Source: Nostoc flagelliforme FACHB-838 (GTDB lineage: Bacteria > Cyanobacteriota > Cyanobacteriia > Cyanobacteriales > Nostocaceae). From it: a stretch of 48,881 nt of DNA. Location of the stretch: positions 1 to 48,881 of the forward strand of contig NZ_JACJSI010000051.1 of assembly GCF_014698065.1 (NCBI RefSeq). Reading direction: 5' to 3'. The translations under genes were made by a program, and so were the position numbers. Below are positions 8,707-17,535 of this stretch, one piece after another. Under the pieces are notes generated by a model that ran no database searches, was not told where the DNA came from, and saw only the letters and a list, made by a program, of their open reading frames with translations. Numbering within the stretch: position 1 is the first letter of the stretch; each line of letters starts with the position of its first letter.

Positions 8707-9954
8707 CTAGAATATTGATTTTAAGCTGATCTGACTGCTATCCAAGCCTGCAAATAGTATTGTTTGTGGATTAGAGGAAGAAAGAAGATTTGAATTTAAG
8801 GTGAGGAGAGCGCCATCGTTGGTATCTGTTATACTACCTTGGGTTCCCCAGCCGTTTAATACAATTTTATCAATACCAACCTGGAAATCTTGAATGACAT
8901 CAAAGTCATTTTTCAACAAGACATCGCTACGTTGGAAAGTAAATCTGTCCTTACCATCGCCACCAACCAAGACATCATTACCACTACCACCAACCAAGAC
9001 ATCATTGCCTAAACCGCCATAGAGTGTATCATTGCCATCCCCACCATCTAGCGTATCATTACCTTGGCCTGCGTCGAGGACATCATTACCTTTCTTTCCA
9101 GATAGCTTATCATTCCCCAAGCTGGCATAAAGTTTGTCCGCCCCGTTGGTTCCTGTCAGATTATCCTTCCGAATCGTGCCATAGATAACATCTTTACCCA
9201 GGTTGCCGATTAAAGTATCTCCTGCCAATTCAGCAGAACTAGTATTAATTTCAACTATAGTTAAGTTGGTATTGCGATTAAAATTCCGCTGATAAGTCCC
9301 AACAGCACCACCATTCAAGAAGTCACTGCCATTGTCGCCATCAATATCAGAAGTTTTATTACGACTATCAATCTTCACATTGCTACTACTGCCAAAGGTT
9401 AAATTCCCAATTTGCCTAGAGGAGATTAATTTACCCTGAACACCAAAATAATCTATAACTTTGGCCTTGTTGGGATTTGTGGTATCTAACACTAAAAAAG
9501 TGCTTGTAGACTGAGCCTTGTTATATTCAACGTCAGAATTTTCAATTTCTTTAGCTTTCAGTGCTAAATCTGCTGAAAAATTAAAAGAGAAGTTTTCATT
9601 AGGGTCAACCGCAAAACTAGCAAGTACCTTTGCTTCGCTGTTGGAAGTACCTAGAAACTCACCTTCTAATCCAATGACAGCAGCCTGAGTGAAAAGTGAT
9701 GAAAAAGTTGAGTCAAAACTTGCTTCAGCCTCAGCAATAGCAGCAATCACGCCACCTTTAACTAATGTGTCCGTCTGGGCAGCAGTTAAAACTTCTGAAG
9801 CACCTTGACTATAGTTGGAAAAAATAGTATCCCCTTGAGCGGTAGCAAAATTAGGACTAGGATCGGGCTTAGGCTCGGGCTTGTTATTGAGATTAGCTCT
9901 ACCATTGAATTTAAGTAAGTCTGAAGCTGTAAGTTTTAGTGATACTTTTGCCAT
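8707..9954 (-). CDS. RTX-type calcium-binding repeat protein, probably secreted
   Basis: A 415-aa acidic protein with no cysteine. Residues 246-340 contain consecutive RTX nonapeptides (GxGNDxLxG pattern), the beta-roll that folds on calcium outside the cell. A C-terminal tail (about 340-415) has FDVIQDFQVGIDKIVLNG, like the serralysin/M10 C-terminal region. There is no Sec signal peptide, so type I secretion is expected. The N-terminal 240 residues are Ser/Thr/Asn-rich and of unknown fold; no lipase or protease motif is seen, so a structural or adhesin role is likelier than an enzyme. It sits between the GT41 and GT2 genes and downstream of an HlyD/ABC exporter operon. A weak AGAGG precedes the ATG. 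Confidence 0.85.
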   Translation of the reverse strand: MAKVSLKLTASDLLKFNGRANLNNKPEPKPDPSPNFATAQGDTIFSNYSQGASEVLTAAQTDTLVKGGVIAAIAEAEASFDSTFSSLFTQAAVIGLEGEFLGTSNSEAKVLASFAVDPNENFSFNFSADLALKAKEIENSDVEYNKAQSTSTFLVLDTTNPNKAKVIDYFGVQGKLISSRQIGNLTFGSSSNVKIDSRNKTSDIDGDNGSDFLNGGAVGTYQRNFNRNTNLTIVEINTSSAELAGDTLIGNLGKDVIYGTIRKDNLTGTNGADKLYASLGNDKLSGKKGNDVLDAGQGNDTLDGGDGNDTLYGGLGNDVLVGGSGNDVLVGGDGKDRFTFQRSDVLLKNDFDVIQDFQVGIDKIVLNGWGTQGSITDTNDGALLTLNSNLLSSSNPQTILFAGLDSSQISLKSIF

Positions 9955-10195
9955 AAAAACCTCTGTTGATTTTGTTAGTTAACAAATTTGCGCGTAAATA
10001 TTTGGGGAGTAATTCTCTCCTAATTTACGAACTAAGTCTCTCGATATCCCTATGAACCTGTCAGCTTTTATCCAGCACTTGCTCTTAACAGAACTTTTAA
10101 ATAGCCTAATTGACTATTTCAAGCTGAATGTGGAAGCAGAGGGATTTTATCTCATTAATTGAGATGCTGATGACTCAATGTCAGTTTTTTCTCTG

Positions 10196-10230
10196 AAATT
10201 ATGGTAATTTATGAATTTTTACCATAATTT
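10196..10230. repeat. Perfect 12-bp inverted repeat upstream of the RTX gene
   Basis: AAATTATGGTAA (10196-10207) and TTACCATAATTT (10219-10230) form a perfect 12-bp stem with an 11-nt loop. It sits in the 515-bp spacer between the GT41 stop and the RTX start, 240 bp upstream of the RTX ATG. A second small palindrome, ATCTCATTAATTGAGAT, lies at about 10149-10165. Candidate operator or mRNA structure; nothing else is recognisable in 9955-10469. Confidence 0.5.
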
Positions 10231-10469
10231 ATTATCTCATGAAAGAGTAATAAAATTCTGGTTTTTGCTGCCAACTTTCTAAGTAATGAACCTTATCAGC
10301 AAGGAAAATGTAATCGGTTGTTTGCTGGCAATAAAGTATCTATCAGATAGACAATTAGCTGAAAGCGATTGTATTTTTTTAATTTAGATTGATGGCAGTT
10401 GGTGATCGCATGAGATAACCGATTTAGGCAGAAATTTTTAGTGAGTCAAATTTGTGTAACTTCTTGGTA

Positions 10470-13400
10470 CTAGGTTTGGTAAATCTTTTCTAATTTCATG
10501 TTGGCTTCTTGGTGTTGGGCATTGAATCCTAAAACTTTTTGATAGCAAGCAATCGCATGTTCTAACTCCCCTTGTTCTTGCAATATCACCCCCAAGTTAT
10601 AATGAGCTTCTACCAAATCAGGCTGTAGTGCGATCGCAGCTCGATAGTAAATAACAGCAGTTTGCCAATCAGCTGCTTGTTGGCGGGCAATGCCCAGCTG
10701 ATAATTCAATTCAGCATAATAGGCTTTTTTCTCTCTTGAGAGCTTCCCTTGGGCAAAAAGTGCATTCCCTAAATTGACTTCCGCTTCTATGCAGTTGGGC
10801 TGAAATTCCAGAGCTTTTTGATAGGATGCGATCGCTTCCTCCCATTTACCTTGTTGTTGCAAGGTGTAGCCCAAATTGTTGTAAATTGTCCCTGCATCTG
10901 GTCGCAAAGCAATAGCTCTTTGGTAAGCGTCTTCAGCCTCTGGTAACTGTCCTTGGGTTTGAAGCAAATTGCCTAAACTAAACCAAATTTTCACAGAGTT
11001 AGGCTGAACTTGCGAAGCTGCACTCAAATACTTCTGAGCTTTTGGCAACGCACCTTTCTGTTGTGCCAGCATCCCTAAATTGTATAATGCTTCTGAATAG
11101 CCTGGTTGTTCTTCTATCACCTGACGATATAGCTGTTCGGCTTCGTCTAGGCGATTAGCTCGATGATGTTGAACTGCAAGTTGAAAGAGTTCAGCAACTT
11201 CTTGGACGTTAAATTGTCTTGGTTTATTAACCAGCTGCAAAATAAAATCTTCCAGCGCTCTGACTGGCTTTAAATCGCCATATAATTTATGTTTATTTTC
11301 TGCAACTTGCTGGGAAATATGTTGCCGATATTTAGCATCTTTCCCCAGACGAATGGCGATTTGTACGTATTCTGATTTATTTGAAGCGATTGTCTCTTCC
11401 ATACCCATCATCTTCAAAATTGCCAGAGAATGCCGTCCCCGCATCAGTTTTCCTGGTAAAGTGACAACCGGAATATTATGAGCAATAGATTCGAGGGTAG
11501 AGTTACATCCAGACCAACCAATACTATCTAAGAAAACATCTGCTAAGGCTGTAGTGCCAGCAAACTTCATGTGATTGAGGGAAGATAAAAATAAACAGTG
11601 ATTTTGATAATCTAGCCCTAATGCTGCAAAAGCATGGTTTAAGCGCTGGCGAAATATTTCTGTAATCTCTTCACTTTCATTTTTAATAAATACAAATTTA
11701 GAGTTTCCTAACTCTTTAGCAATAGATGGAAAAACATCGTCATGATTGGGCAAATATTTATATAATGATTGACAACACCAGAAGAAAATATCATCCTCTT
11801 TTAAACCTATGTCTGGTTTTTTAATTTCTTCGGGTTTAATTGCTAAAGGTATGTAATGAATAGATAGATTGGGTAATCTAACTAATTTTTCTGTATAATG
11901 TTCTTGAGCATTTTCTGGTTCCATTAAGTCACTGCTCAAGTAATAGTCAATTGTTGGTAATCCACTAGTCTCAGGATGTCCCCAAGATGTCATTTGAATT
12001 GGTGCTAATCTCAGGCAACCCAGTTGGACTGTTATTGGATCCATCCCAAACTCAGGAAAAATCAAGATATGTAATTTATCTTTTGTTATTATTTCACACC
12101 ATTGTTCAATTGAGTTAACACCTTGAACAAATTTATCACAAGCTTTGCTCGCACTAGTTGTTGAAGAATCTTTTTGAGTTCCAGTGTAATAACCAAATAT
12201 TTCAAACTCACTTCGATCTATATTTTCTACCCAACCTTTAATAGGAATTTTCCAATTAGAATGAATAGAGAAAAATCCAGAGACAATACCGATACGAACC
12301 TTTTGAGTTTTATCTAAATTTGGCAGAACAAGCGGCTGGCTATATTGGGGATAGCGACTCGATATAATCTGGAAAATCATTTCCCCATAAATTCGCTGCA
12401 AATCTCGGTCATTTAAGCCTTGATACGCTAGATAGAAAGGCTGAAATATTCCCACAGCCTCAGATGCTTTTGCCCGTTCTTCTTGATTAGTTAATTCATA
12501 ATATTTAGCTAAATTTTGCAAATGCTGTTGATATTGATTTCGTCTGAACGCTATTTCATCAACACTAGAATAGATAATTGGCAGTTGGCTGATACAAACA
12601 CCAAATTTAGCCACATCATAGTTTGGTGTAATTTTGACCGCTTGTTCAAATGCCTGGACTGCTGCTTCTATTTTGTTATCATCTCTAAATGCTACTGCTA
12701 AGTTGCAATAGATATAATCAATATCAGGTTCAATTTTAATAGCTCGTTGATAATATTCTCTGGCGGCATCAAGTCTATTTTGTGCCTTGAAAATATTTCC
12801 TAAGTTGTTATAGGTAAGTGCAAAATTTGGTTGAATGCTTAAAGCTTTTTCGTAAGCTTCTATTGCTTCCTTAAATTGTTTTTTTTCCTCAAAAACACAT
12901 CCTAAGTTGTGGTAGGCGTAATGAGAATCTGGTTTAATTTTTATTGCTTGTTGGTAAGAATTGATGGCATCATTTAATCGCCCTTGGTTTAGGAGTAGCT
13001 CTCCTAAATTATAATGAGATAATACCAAATCTGGCTGCAATGCAATAGCTTGGCGATAATATAACTCTGCCATATTTAAATCGCCTGCCTGTTGCCTACC
13101 TAAAGCAAACTGCTGATTCAATTCTGCGTAATAGACTTGTTCTTCTGGTGAGAGCTTTCCTTGAATGTAGAGAATATGACTGATATTAATTTGCACCTCT
13201 ATGCAGTCAGGGAGAATTTTTAGCGCTTTTTCATAACAGGCGATCGCTTCTTCTAGTTTACCCTGTTGTTGCAGAGTAAACCCCAAGCTGTTGTGTATTG
13301 CCGCAGCTTCTGGCTGCAATTGCAGGGCTGCTTGAAAAAATTGTTCTGCATTTTGATATTGTTCCCGCTGCTGCGCCAGCAGACCTAATCCATATAATGC

Positions 13401-13517
13401 CTCTAACTGGTTGGAATCTACGTCTATAATTTGACGATAAATCTCTTCGGCTTGGGTGAAGCGCTTGGCTTGGTGATATTGACCTGCGAGTTGGAGAGCA
13501 TCAGGAATTGTGGTCAC
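10470..13517 (-). CDS. GT41 (O-GlcNAc transferase-like) glycosyltransferase with N- and C-terminal TPR blocks
   Basis: The longest reading is 1035 aa from ATG 13577. I prefer the GTG at 13515-13517 (codon 21), which has GGAG (minus strand, 13527-13530) nine bases upstream; the extra 20 residues are partly encoded by a repeat palindrome. In long-form numbering, TPRs span 25-325, an SPY/OGT-type catalytic domain spans about 426-775, and a second TPR block spans about 793-1035. Catalytic landmarks are VRIGIVSGFFSIHS (427-440), APIQMTSWGHPETSG (525-539) and NSTLESIAHNIPVVTLPG (692-709). GT41 enzymes transfer a sugar to Ser/Thr or Asn of proteins in the cytosol. The C-terminal TPR block closely matches the N-terminal TPRs of the 6177-8177 protein and ends abruptly, as if a following catalytic domain had been lost. 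Confidence 0.85.
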   Translation of the reverse strand: MTTIPDALQLAGQYHQAKRFTQAEEIYRQIIDVDSNQLEALYGLGLLAQQREQYQNAEQFFQAALQLQPEAAAIHNSLGFTLQQQGKLEEAIACYEKALKILPDCIEVQINISHILYIQGKLSPEEQVYYAELNQQFALGRQQAGDLNMAELYYRQAIALQPDLVLSHYNLGELLLNQGRLNDAINSYQQAIKIKPDSHYAYHNLGCVFEEKKQFKEAIEAYEKALSIQPNFALTYNNLGNIFKAQNRLDAAREYYQRAIKIEPDIDYIYCNLAVAFRDDNKIEAAVQAFEQAVKITPNYDVAKFGVCISQLPIIYSSVDEIAFRRNQYQQHLQNLAKYYELTNQEERAKASEAVGIFQPFYLAYQGLNDRDLQRIYGEMIFQIISSRYPQYSQPLVLPNLDKTQKVRIGIVSGFFSIHSNWKIPIKGWVENIDRSEFEIFGYYTGTQKDSSTTSASKACDKFVQGVNSIEQWCEIITKDKLHILIFPEFGMDPITVQLGCLRLAPIQMTSWGHPETSGLPTIDYYLSSDLMEPENAQEHYTEKLVRLPNLSIHYIPLAIKPEEIKKPDIGLKEDDIFFWCCQSLYKYLPNHDDVFPSIAKELGNSKFVFIKNESEEITEIFRQRLNHAFAALGLDYQNHCLFLSSLNHMKFAGTTALADVFLDSIGWSGCNSTLESIAHNIPVVTLPGKLMRGRHSLAILKMMGMEETIASNKSEYVQIAIRLGKDAKYRQHISQQVAENKHKLYGDLKPVRALEDFILQLVNKPRQFNVQEVAELFQLAVQHHRANRLDEAEQLYRQVIEEQPGYSEALYNLGMLAQQKGALPKAQKYLSAASQVQPNSVKIWFSLGNLLQTQGQLPEAEDAYQRAIALRPDAGTIYNNLGYTLQQQGKWEEAIASYQKALEFQPNCIEAEVNLGNALFAQGKLSREKKAYYAELNYQLGIARQQAADWQTAVIYYRAAIALQPDLVEAHYNLGVILQEQGELEHAIACYQKVLGFNAQHQEANMKLEKIYQT

Positions 13518-13555
13518 GTCGGTTTGCTCCAAATTCAAAATTAACAATCCCCATA

Positions 13556-13570
13556 CTTCGACAAGCTCAG
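13556..13570. repeat. REP-like palindrome CTTCGACAAGCTCAG
   Basis: The 15-mer CTTCGACAAGCTCAG is a dispersed extragenic palindromic motif known to me from many bacterial genomes. When read as protein it gives the TELVEV string seen at the N-terminus of the longest GT41 reading. Its presence argues that the annotated start at 13577 is inside a repeat and that translation begins downstream at 13517. Confidence 0.5.
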
Positions 13571-13705
13571 TAACCATAAATAAACTTAGGAGCTTGTATC
13601 CTTTGATTTATGGGTCATAATTTATCCAACAGAATTCTGTACGGCTGGCGGATAGCGTAGCGTAAGAGGTTCTTTGAAAAATCCTCTTGTTGGTAGCAAA
13701 ACGTT

Positions 13706-13790
13706 CTAGATCCCCCTAAATCCCCCGATAAATTGGGGGACTTTGACTCCGGTTCCCCCCTTTTGAAGGGGGGTTAGGGGGGATCTAAGA
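13706..13790. repeat. Long G/C-tract palindromic repeat
   Basis: Inverted arms TCTAGATCCCCCTAAATC... (from about 13706) and ...GGTTAGGGGGGATCTAAG (to about 13790) can pair over roughly 20 bp, with runs of C and G. This is a familiar intergenic repeat type in filamentous cyanobacteria. It lies upstream of the GT41 gene and downstream of the leader-peptide gene. Confidence 0.6.
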
Positions 13791-13894
13791 GTGCCTAAAG
13801 TCAAAGCGAAATACTTTTCAAACAACCTGTAAAGCCTTTTCTACGAGACGCTGCGCGAAATTTATGAATTCTTCTTCAAACAATCATTTTTATT

Positions 13895-13984
13895 AGACAT
13901 CTCCAGAAATTAAATATGCGTTAACTAGAACCCTTGTAGAGACGTAGCAGTGCTACGTCTCTACATTCTTTTTTGGAGATGTCT
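13895..13984. mobile_element. 90-bp MITE with a perfect internal palindrome
   Basis: Terminal inverted repeats AGACATCTCC (13895-13904) / GGAGATGTCT (13975-13984) enclose a perfect 15-bp palindrome with a single central base (TGTAGAGACGTAGCA 13935-13949 / TGCTACGTCTCTACA 13951-13965). There is no coding potential. A related GAGACGCG palindrome occurs at 42755-42778. Elsewhere in 13578-14300 I see only other repeat scraps (for example a CTACGAGACGCTGCGCGAA type near 13840). Confidence 0.65.
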
Positions 13985-14300
13985 GATATATCTTTTGTTC
14001 CTATATCTGCAAGGAACTTAAGCTTTTGAAACTTATAACTGAATTTGCTGAAAATCGATTGACATCATGTCTGCTTGATTACTTAACCAAACTTAATTAA
14101 AAAGAATTCTGCCCTTCTCTACCTTTCGGGGGCTTACGAGAGGATTAAGGCTACGGTAAAGCGCTTCACTTATAATTATTAGCCCAGAGTTTTAATTCAG
14201 GGCGGGCAAACAGCAAAGACTTTAAACTAGCTTGAGCAATAAACTTTGTAAAAATTTATTGCGAAAACAGTTATTTGGGATCAAAGAATGTATTTTGGGT

Positions 14301-14337
14301 AAAAGCCGAAGGCTCAAATGAGCAAAGAACCTTCGGC
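14301..14337 (-). terminator. Rho-independent terminator of the leader-peptide gene
   Basis: On the minus strand GCCGAAGGTTC, an 11-nt loop and GAGCCTTCGGC form an 11-bp stem (one G-T pair) followed by TTTT. It lies 80 bp past the stop of the double-glycine peptide gene and should end the secretion operon, separating it from the GT41 gene. Confidence 0.75.
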
Positions 14338-14417
14338 AATTTATCAATATACTAGGCTTTCGAGCCTAACTCTACTTGCAAAAGTTAGTACTTTTTGTGA
14401 GTAGAGTTTAATTATTA

Positions 14418-14660
14418 CTAGTTACTAGAGCTAGATTGGGATGCTGAAGCAGATTCAGCAAAACCTTCTCCGGTAGCGGTGGCAGTAGCGGTTAGAGCTT
14501 CAGTCTTTAGTCCTAATGCACTAGCGAGTGCTTGTGCTGATGCAAAGGATTTAAATTTTACAGTCTTAGGCGCATTGTTTGGTTTTGCTGGTGTATTACC
14601 ACCACCAACAATAATTTCTTCAGAGGTATTTTCTAAGTAGTTAAGATCAGAAATAATCAT
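14418..14660 (-). CDS. Double-glycine leader peptide, candidate bacteriocin/secreted peptide precursor
   Basis: An 80-aa precursor. The leader MIISDLNYLENTSEEIIVGG resembles cyanobacterial double-glycine leaders and ends in GGG at residues 19-21, the expected cut site of a C39 peptidase. The predicted core (about 60 aa) has no cysteine, is rich in Ala/Ser/Thr (ASAQALASALG, TATATATG, then SASASQSSSS at the end) and carries a basic PNNAPKTVKFKSF segment. It is preceded by a strong AGGAG (minus strand, 14668-14672) seven bases from ATG. It follows the exporter, HlyD and foldase genes on the same strand. A 433-bp spacer suggests it also has its own promoter. It could be a bacteriocin, signal or matrix peptide; no modification enzyme except the nearby glycosyltransferases is present. 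Confidence 0.75.
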   Translation of the reverse strand: MIISDLNYLENTSEEIIVGGGNTPAKPNNAPKTVKFKSFASAQALASALGLKTEALTATATATGEGFAESASASQSSSSN

Positions 14661-14667
14661 TTGAGTT

Positions 14668-14672
14668 CTCCT
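14668..14672 (-). promoter_or_regulatory. Strong Shine-Dalgarno for the leader peptide
   Basis: AGGAG on the minus strand, with a 7-nt spacer to the ATG of the 80-aa precursor. It is stronger than most ribosome sites in this window and supports efficient translation of this small gene. The upstream AT-rich stretch 14673-15093 contains a weak CTACCC/GGGTAG hairpin (15041-15063) just after the foldase gene and no other gene. Confidence 0.6.
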
Positions 14673-15093
14673 AAAGTTTGTAACTGTTGTTGGGGATTTT
14701 TGGTGTAACCAACTTGTTTTCGTCGGCTATATACTTAATATACTTTATTGCTCAGAAAAGTCAATGCTTTTTTTACTATTTTCTGATTAAAAAAACTGAT
14801 GTATTTAAGTTTGTATTTATCATACTATAGCCTTAATTTAAGTTAAATAAAATTATGTTGCAAAATAAAGCAATAACTTTAATTATTACTGCCTAGCAAG
14901 AGTTTTAGCGATTTAGTTTAATTTTTTATAACGCCAAAATAGCATTTTGTAGATATATTCACAAAACACTAAAAAAGAAAGACTATTAAATTTTTAAGTA
15001 AAAAATCTCCATCTAAAACATTTTTCAATGCTAGAGATATCTACCCTAAGCCAGGGAGGGTAGTTAGCGAAAAAACACTTCAAATTTCATAAA

Positions 15094-15882
15094 TTATTTA
15101 GTCTTGGGCAATAAGATATCTAGTAATTCCTCCTGCGCTTCGTCTGAGTCTAGTTGAACAACTATTTTCATCGTGTTGATTTCTTGCTTTAACCAATCAG
15201 AAAAGGATTCTGTAATGATTTTTTGGCGCAACTGTTCATCTAATTGGGGTTGAATGACTTCTTCCACCCAAATTAAATGCACTCCCTTGGGAGTCGTAAT
15301 CGGTTTGAGAGCTTGTGGTGGTGCAGCAGCAAATACAGCAGCGGCAATCTCTGGACGAAAATCTTTGCGGTATCGAAGTCCTTGGTATCCATAAGCGCGT
15401 CTGGCTTCTGGTTCTGAAATATACAGACGAGCAATGTCTGGAAAATTGATTTCGCCTTCTTCTAGGGCATAAAAAAACTCTAAAGCCAAGTCTCGCTCCT
15501 CGAAGATGACTTCGTAGGTAACAGCAGCGACATAATGTAGCTGGTGTTCATAAAAGTGTTTTTCGAGTTGATTGGAAAACAGATGATTGGCTAACTTCCG
15601 CGCAAGGATGTTGTTGTAAGCTAATTCTTCAAACTGATCCACAGACAAATGGTGTTTTTCTAGCCATGCCCAGGTGTCTTTAGCTTTAACAAGCTTCTTG
15701 GCAAACCGTAAGTCATCTCCTTCTTGCTGTAGTTCTTCTGGTGTGACTGTAATTCCTGCCGCTTTAGCTGCTTCGGTAATAATGCTTTGCGATGCGATCG
15801 CTTTGACCACATCAGGTATCTGACAGGAGAGTTTAAGACTGTGAATGATATCTGAAGTGGAAATGGTCAGATTATGGGGCAT
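15094..15882 (-). CDS. Parvulin/SurA-like peptidylprolyl isomerase of the export operon
   Basis: A 262-aa protein with a SurA-type helical N-terminal part (about 1-110, including TPEELQQEGDDLRFAKKL) and a PpiC-like domain in the second half (around LYISEPEARRAYGYQGLRYRKDFRPEIAAAVF, then LKPITTPKGVHLIWVEEV). No signal peptide is apparent, so it may act in the cytosol as a holdase for the exported substrate. Foldases of this kind regularly accompany C39-ABC/HlyD operons in cyanobacteria. It lies 93 bp downstream of the HlyD gene and 433 bp upstream of the leader peptide. Catalytic competence cannot be judged from sequence alone. Confidence 0.75.
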   Translation of the reverse strand: MPHNLTISTSDIIHSLKLSCQIPDVVKAIASQSIITEAAKAAGITVTPEELQQEGDDLRFAKKLVKAKDTWAWLEKHHLSVDQFEELAYNNILARKLANHLFSNQLEKHFYEHQLHYVAAVTYEVIFEERDLALEFFYALEEGEINFPDIARLYISEPEARRAYGYQGLRYRKDFRPEIAAAVFAAAPPQALKPITTPKGVHLIWVEEVIQPQLDEQLRQKIITESFSDWLKQEINTMKIVVQLDSDEAQEELLDILLPKTK

Positions 15883-15975
15883 AACACGATATCTCCAATA
15901 ATTAAGGGAATTGGGAATTGGGTATAGGGCATTGATTATTCCTCTTCTCTTCCTTGTTTTATTTCCTCGCTTTCA

Positions 15976-17523
15976 CTACATCTCTAAACCGCCTTTTTGC
16001 AGTTTCTTAAACGGATCTAAAACAAAGTCAATTACCCGCCGTTGACGAATGATGACTTCAGCATTTGCTGTCTGTCCGGCACCTAATAAAATACGTTTGT
16101 TGCCACTTTGCACATACTGCTGGTCTAAGGTGATTTCTAATTCATAGTTTTCGATGTTGCCTTGGGATGTTTGGGTAATTTTCGAGTCAGGAGAGATCCA
16201 AGCAACTTTACCTTGCACAATGCCATACTCTTGGAAAGGATAGGCATCAAACTTGACTTTTACTGGCATTCCTACCTTCAAGAAACCGCTATCTTGATTA
16301 GGCATATTTGCTCTAAGTACAAACTCTGCTTGCTTCGGTGCGATTTGGGCAATCCTTTGACCGACTTGTACCACTGCTCCTGGCTTAGTGGTGGGTAATT
16401 CAAAAATCACTCCATTAATTGGCGATCGCACCACTCGTTGCTGAATTTGCAACCTTGTAGATATAAGCTGGCTTTTAGTCTGAGCGATTTCTGATTGTGT
16501 TGCTGTTATTTGTGCCTGTATGTCTTTTAGCTGCTCCTGATTTTTCATGACACCCAGTTTTCCGGCTTGCATGACACTTTTATAGCTACTTTGTTCTTCT
16601 TGGAGTCGGAGTTTTGCTTGTTTGATATCAGACTCCAACGTTTTGATAGTTACTTGGTAACGATTTATCTCTTCCGCCAAGCGCAATTGAGCTTGTTTAA
16701 TATCTGATACAGACTTGTTATAGAGTCGTTTGCTTTCTTGCTCTTCTTTTTTGAGTTGATCAACTTGGGTTGCAGAAACCGCGCCATCGTTAACCAGCTT
16801 GCTAAAGCGTTCAACTTGCTTAGAATCTATACTCAAACGGGCTTTAGCCGATTCCTGATCTTCACGACTGGTGTCAATCTGCTGCTCTGCTTGCTTAACT
16901 AATGATTGCTTTTCTAACTTTTGGAGGTTATAGCTACTCAGTTTCGCATCCAGGTCTTGCTGCACCTGGTTAACTTGAGCCATTTTTTCTAATTCTTGGG
17001 ATTTATTTTGTTGCTCTAACAAGCTAGTTGACATTAAGAGTTGATTTTTCAGCAATTCCAGTTGAGATTGCCGATTTTGTAGCCCTTGCAATTTGCTCTG
17101 GACTTGTTGCAATTCCGTTTGCAGCAGTTCAGAATCCAGTTCCAGTAAAACTTGGCCGGCTCTAACTGTATCTCCTTCTCTGACCGTAACTGCTTTGACA
17201 CTCCCACCAGCTTGAGCGTCTAATTTTTGAGTTGCACCTTTAGGTTCTATACGTCCTCTGGCGCTACCAGTTTCATCTACTTTCGAGAGTGTTGCCCAAG
17301 GCAAGAATAGACCAGTAAAGCCAATGAGCACATACAACAAACCACGAGTCCAAATTTGAGGTAAGGCATTGAGCAATCCTTCTGTACCGTAGTACAAATC
17401 TTGACTGTCATTTTCTGCCTCTGTCTGCTCGTCAAATTCTACTGATTCCTCTTGCTGTGTGTAACCTTGATACTTATCTTGCTCATCTTGGGGAAGTGGC
17501 GATGATCTATTGGGATTTGGCAT
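15976..17523 (-). CDS. HlyD-family membrane fusion protein (type I secretion adaptor)
   Basis: About 515 aa from ATG 17523. A longer GTG start at 17544 lies in a CCCCAGT-type repeat and is less likely; a GGA sits nine bases before the ATG. A Gln/Glu-rich cytosolic N-terminus (about 60 aa) is followed by one membrane helix (LLYVLIGFTGLFLPWA) and a split biotinyl-lipoyl domain (AGGSVKAVTVREGDTVRAGQ and VVRSPINGVIFELP). Between the halves lies a long periplasmic coiled coil rich in Gln/Lys/Glu, then a beta-barrel domain. It would bridge the inner-membrane exporter to a TolC-like outer-membrane channel, which is not encoded here. It is 96 bp downstream of the ABC exporter gene. Confidence 0.9.
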   Translation of the reverse strand: MPNPNRSSPLPQDEQDKYQGYTQQEESVEFDEQTEAENDSQDLYYGTEGLLNALPQIWTRGLLYVLIGFTGLFLPWATLSKVDETGSARGRIEPKGATQKLDAQAGGSVKAVTVREGDTVRAGQVLLELDSELLQTELQQVQSKLQGLQNRQSQLELLKNQLLMSTSLLEQQNKSQELEKMAQVNQVQQDLDAKLSSYNLQKLEKQSLVKQAEQQIDTSREDQESAKARLSIDSKQVERFSKLVNDGAVSATQVDQLKKEEQESKRLYNKSVSDIKQAQLRLAEEINRYQVTIKTLESDIKQAKLRLQEEQSSYKSVMQAGKLGVMKNQEQLKDIQAQITATQSEIAQTKSQLISTRLQIQQRVVRSPINGVIFELPTTKPGAVVQVGQRIAQIAPKQAEFVLRANMPNQDSGFLKVGMPVKVKFDAYPFQEYGIVQGKVAWISPDSKITQTSQGNIENYELEITLDQQYVQSGNKRILLGAGQTANAEVIIRQRRVIDFVLDPFKKLQKGGLEM

Positions 17524-17535
17524 GGTTTTATTTCC

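Noticed and set aside
8707..9954. RTX protein considered as a haemolysin or protease
   Set aside because: Only the calcium-binding repeats and C-terminal region are recognisable; no toxin or HExxH catalytic motif is present.
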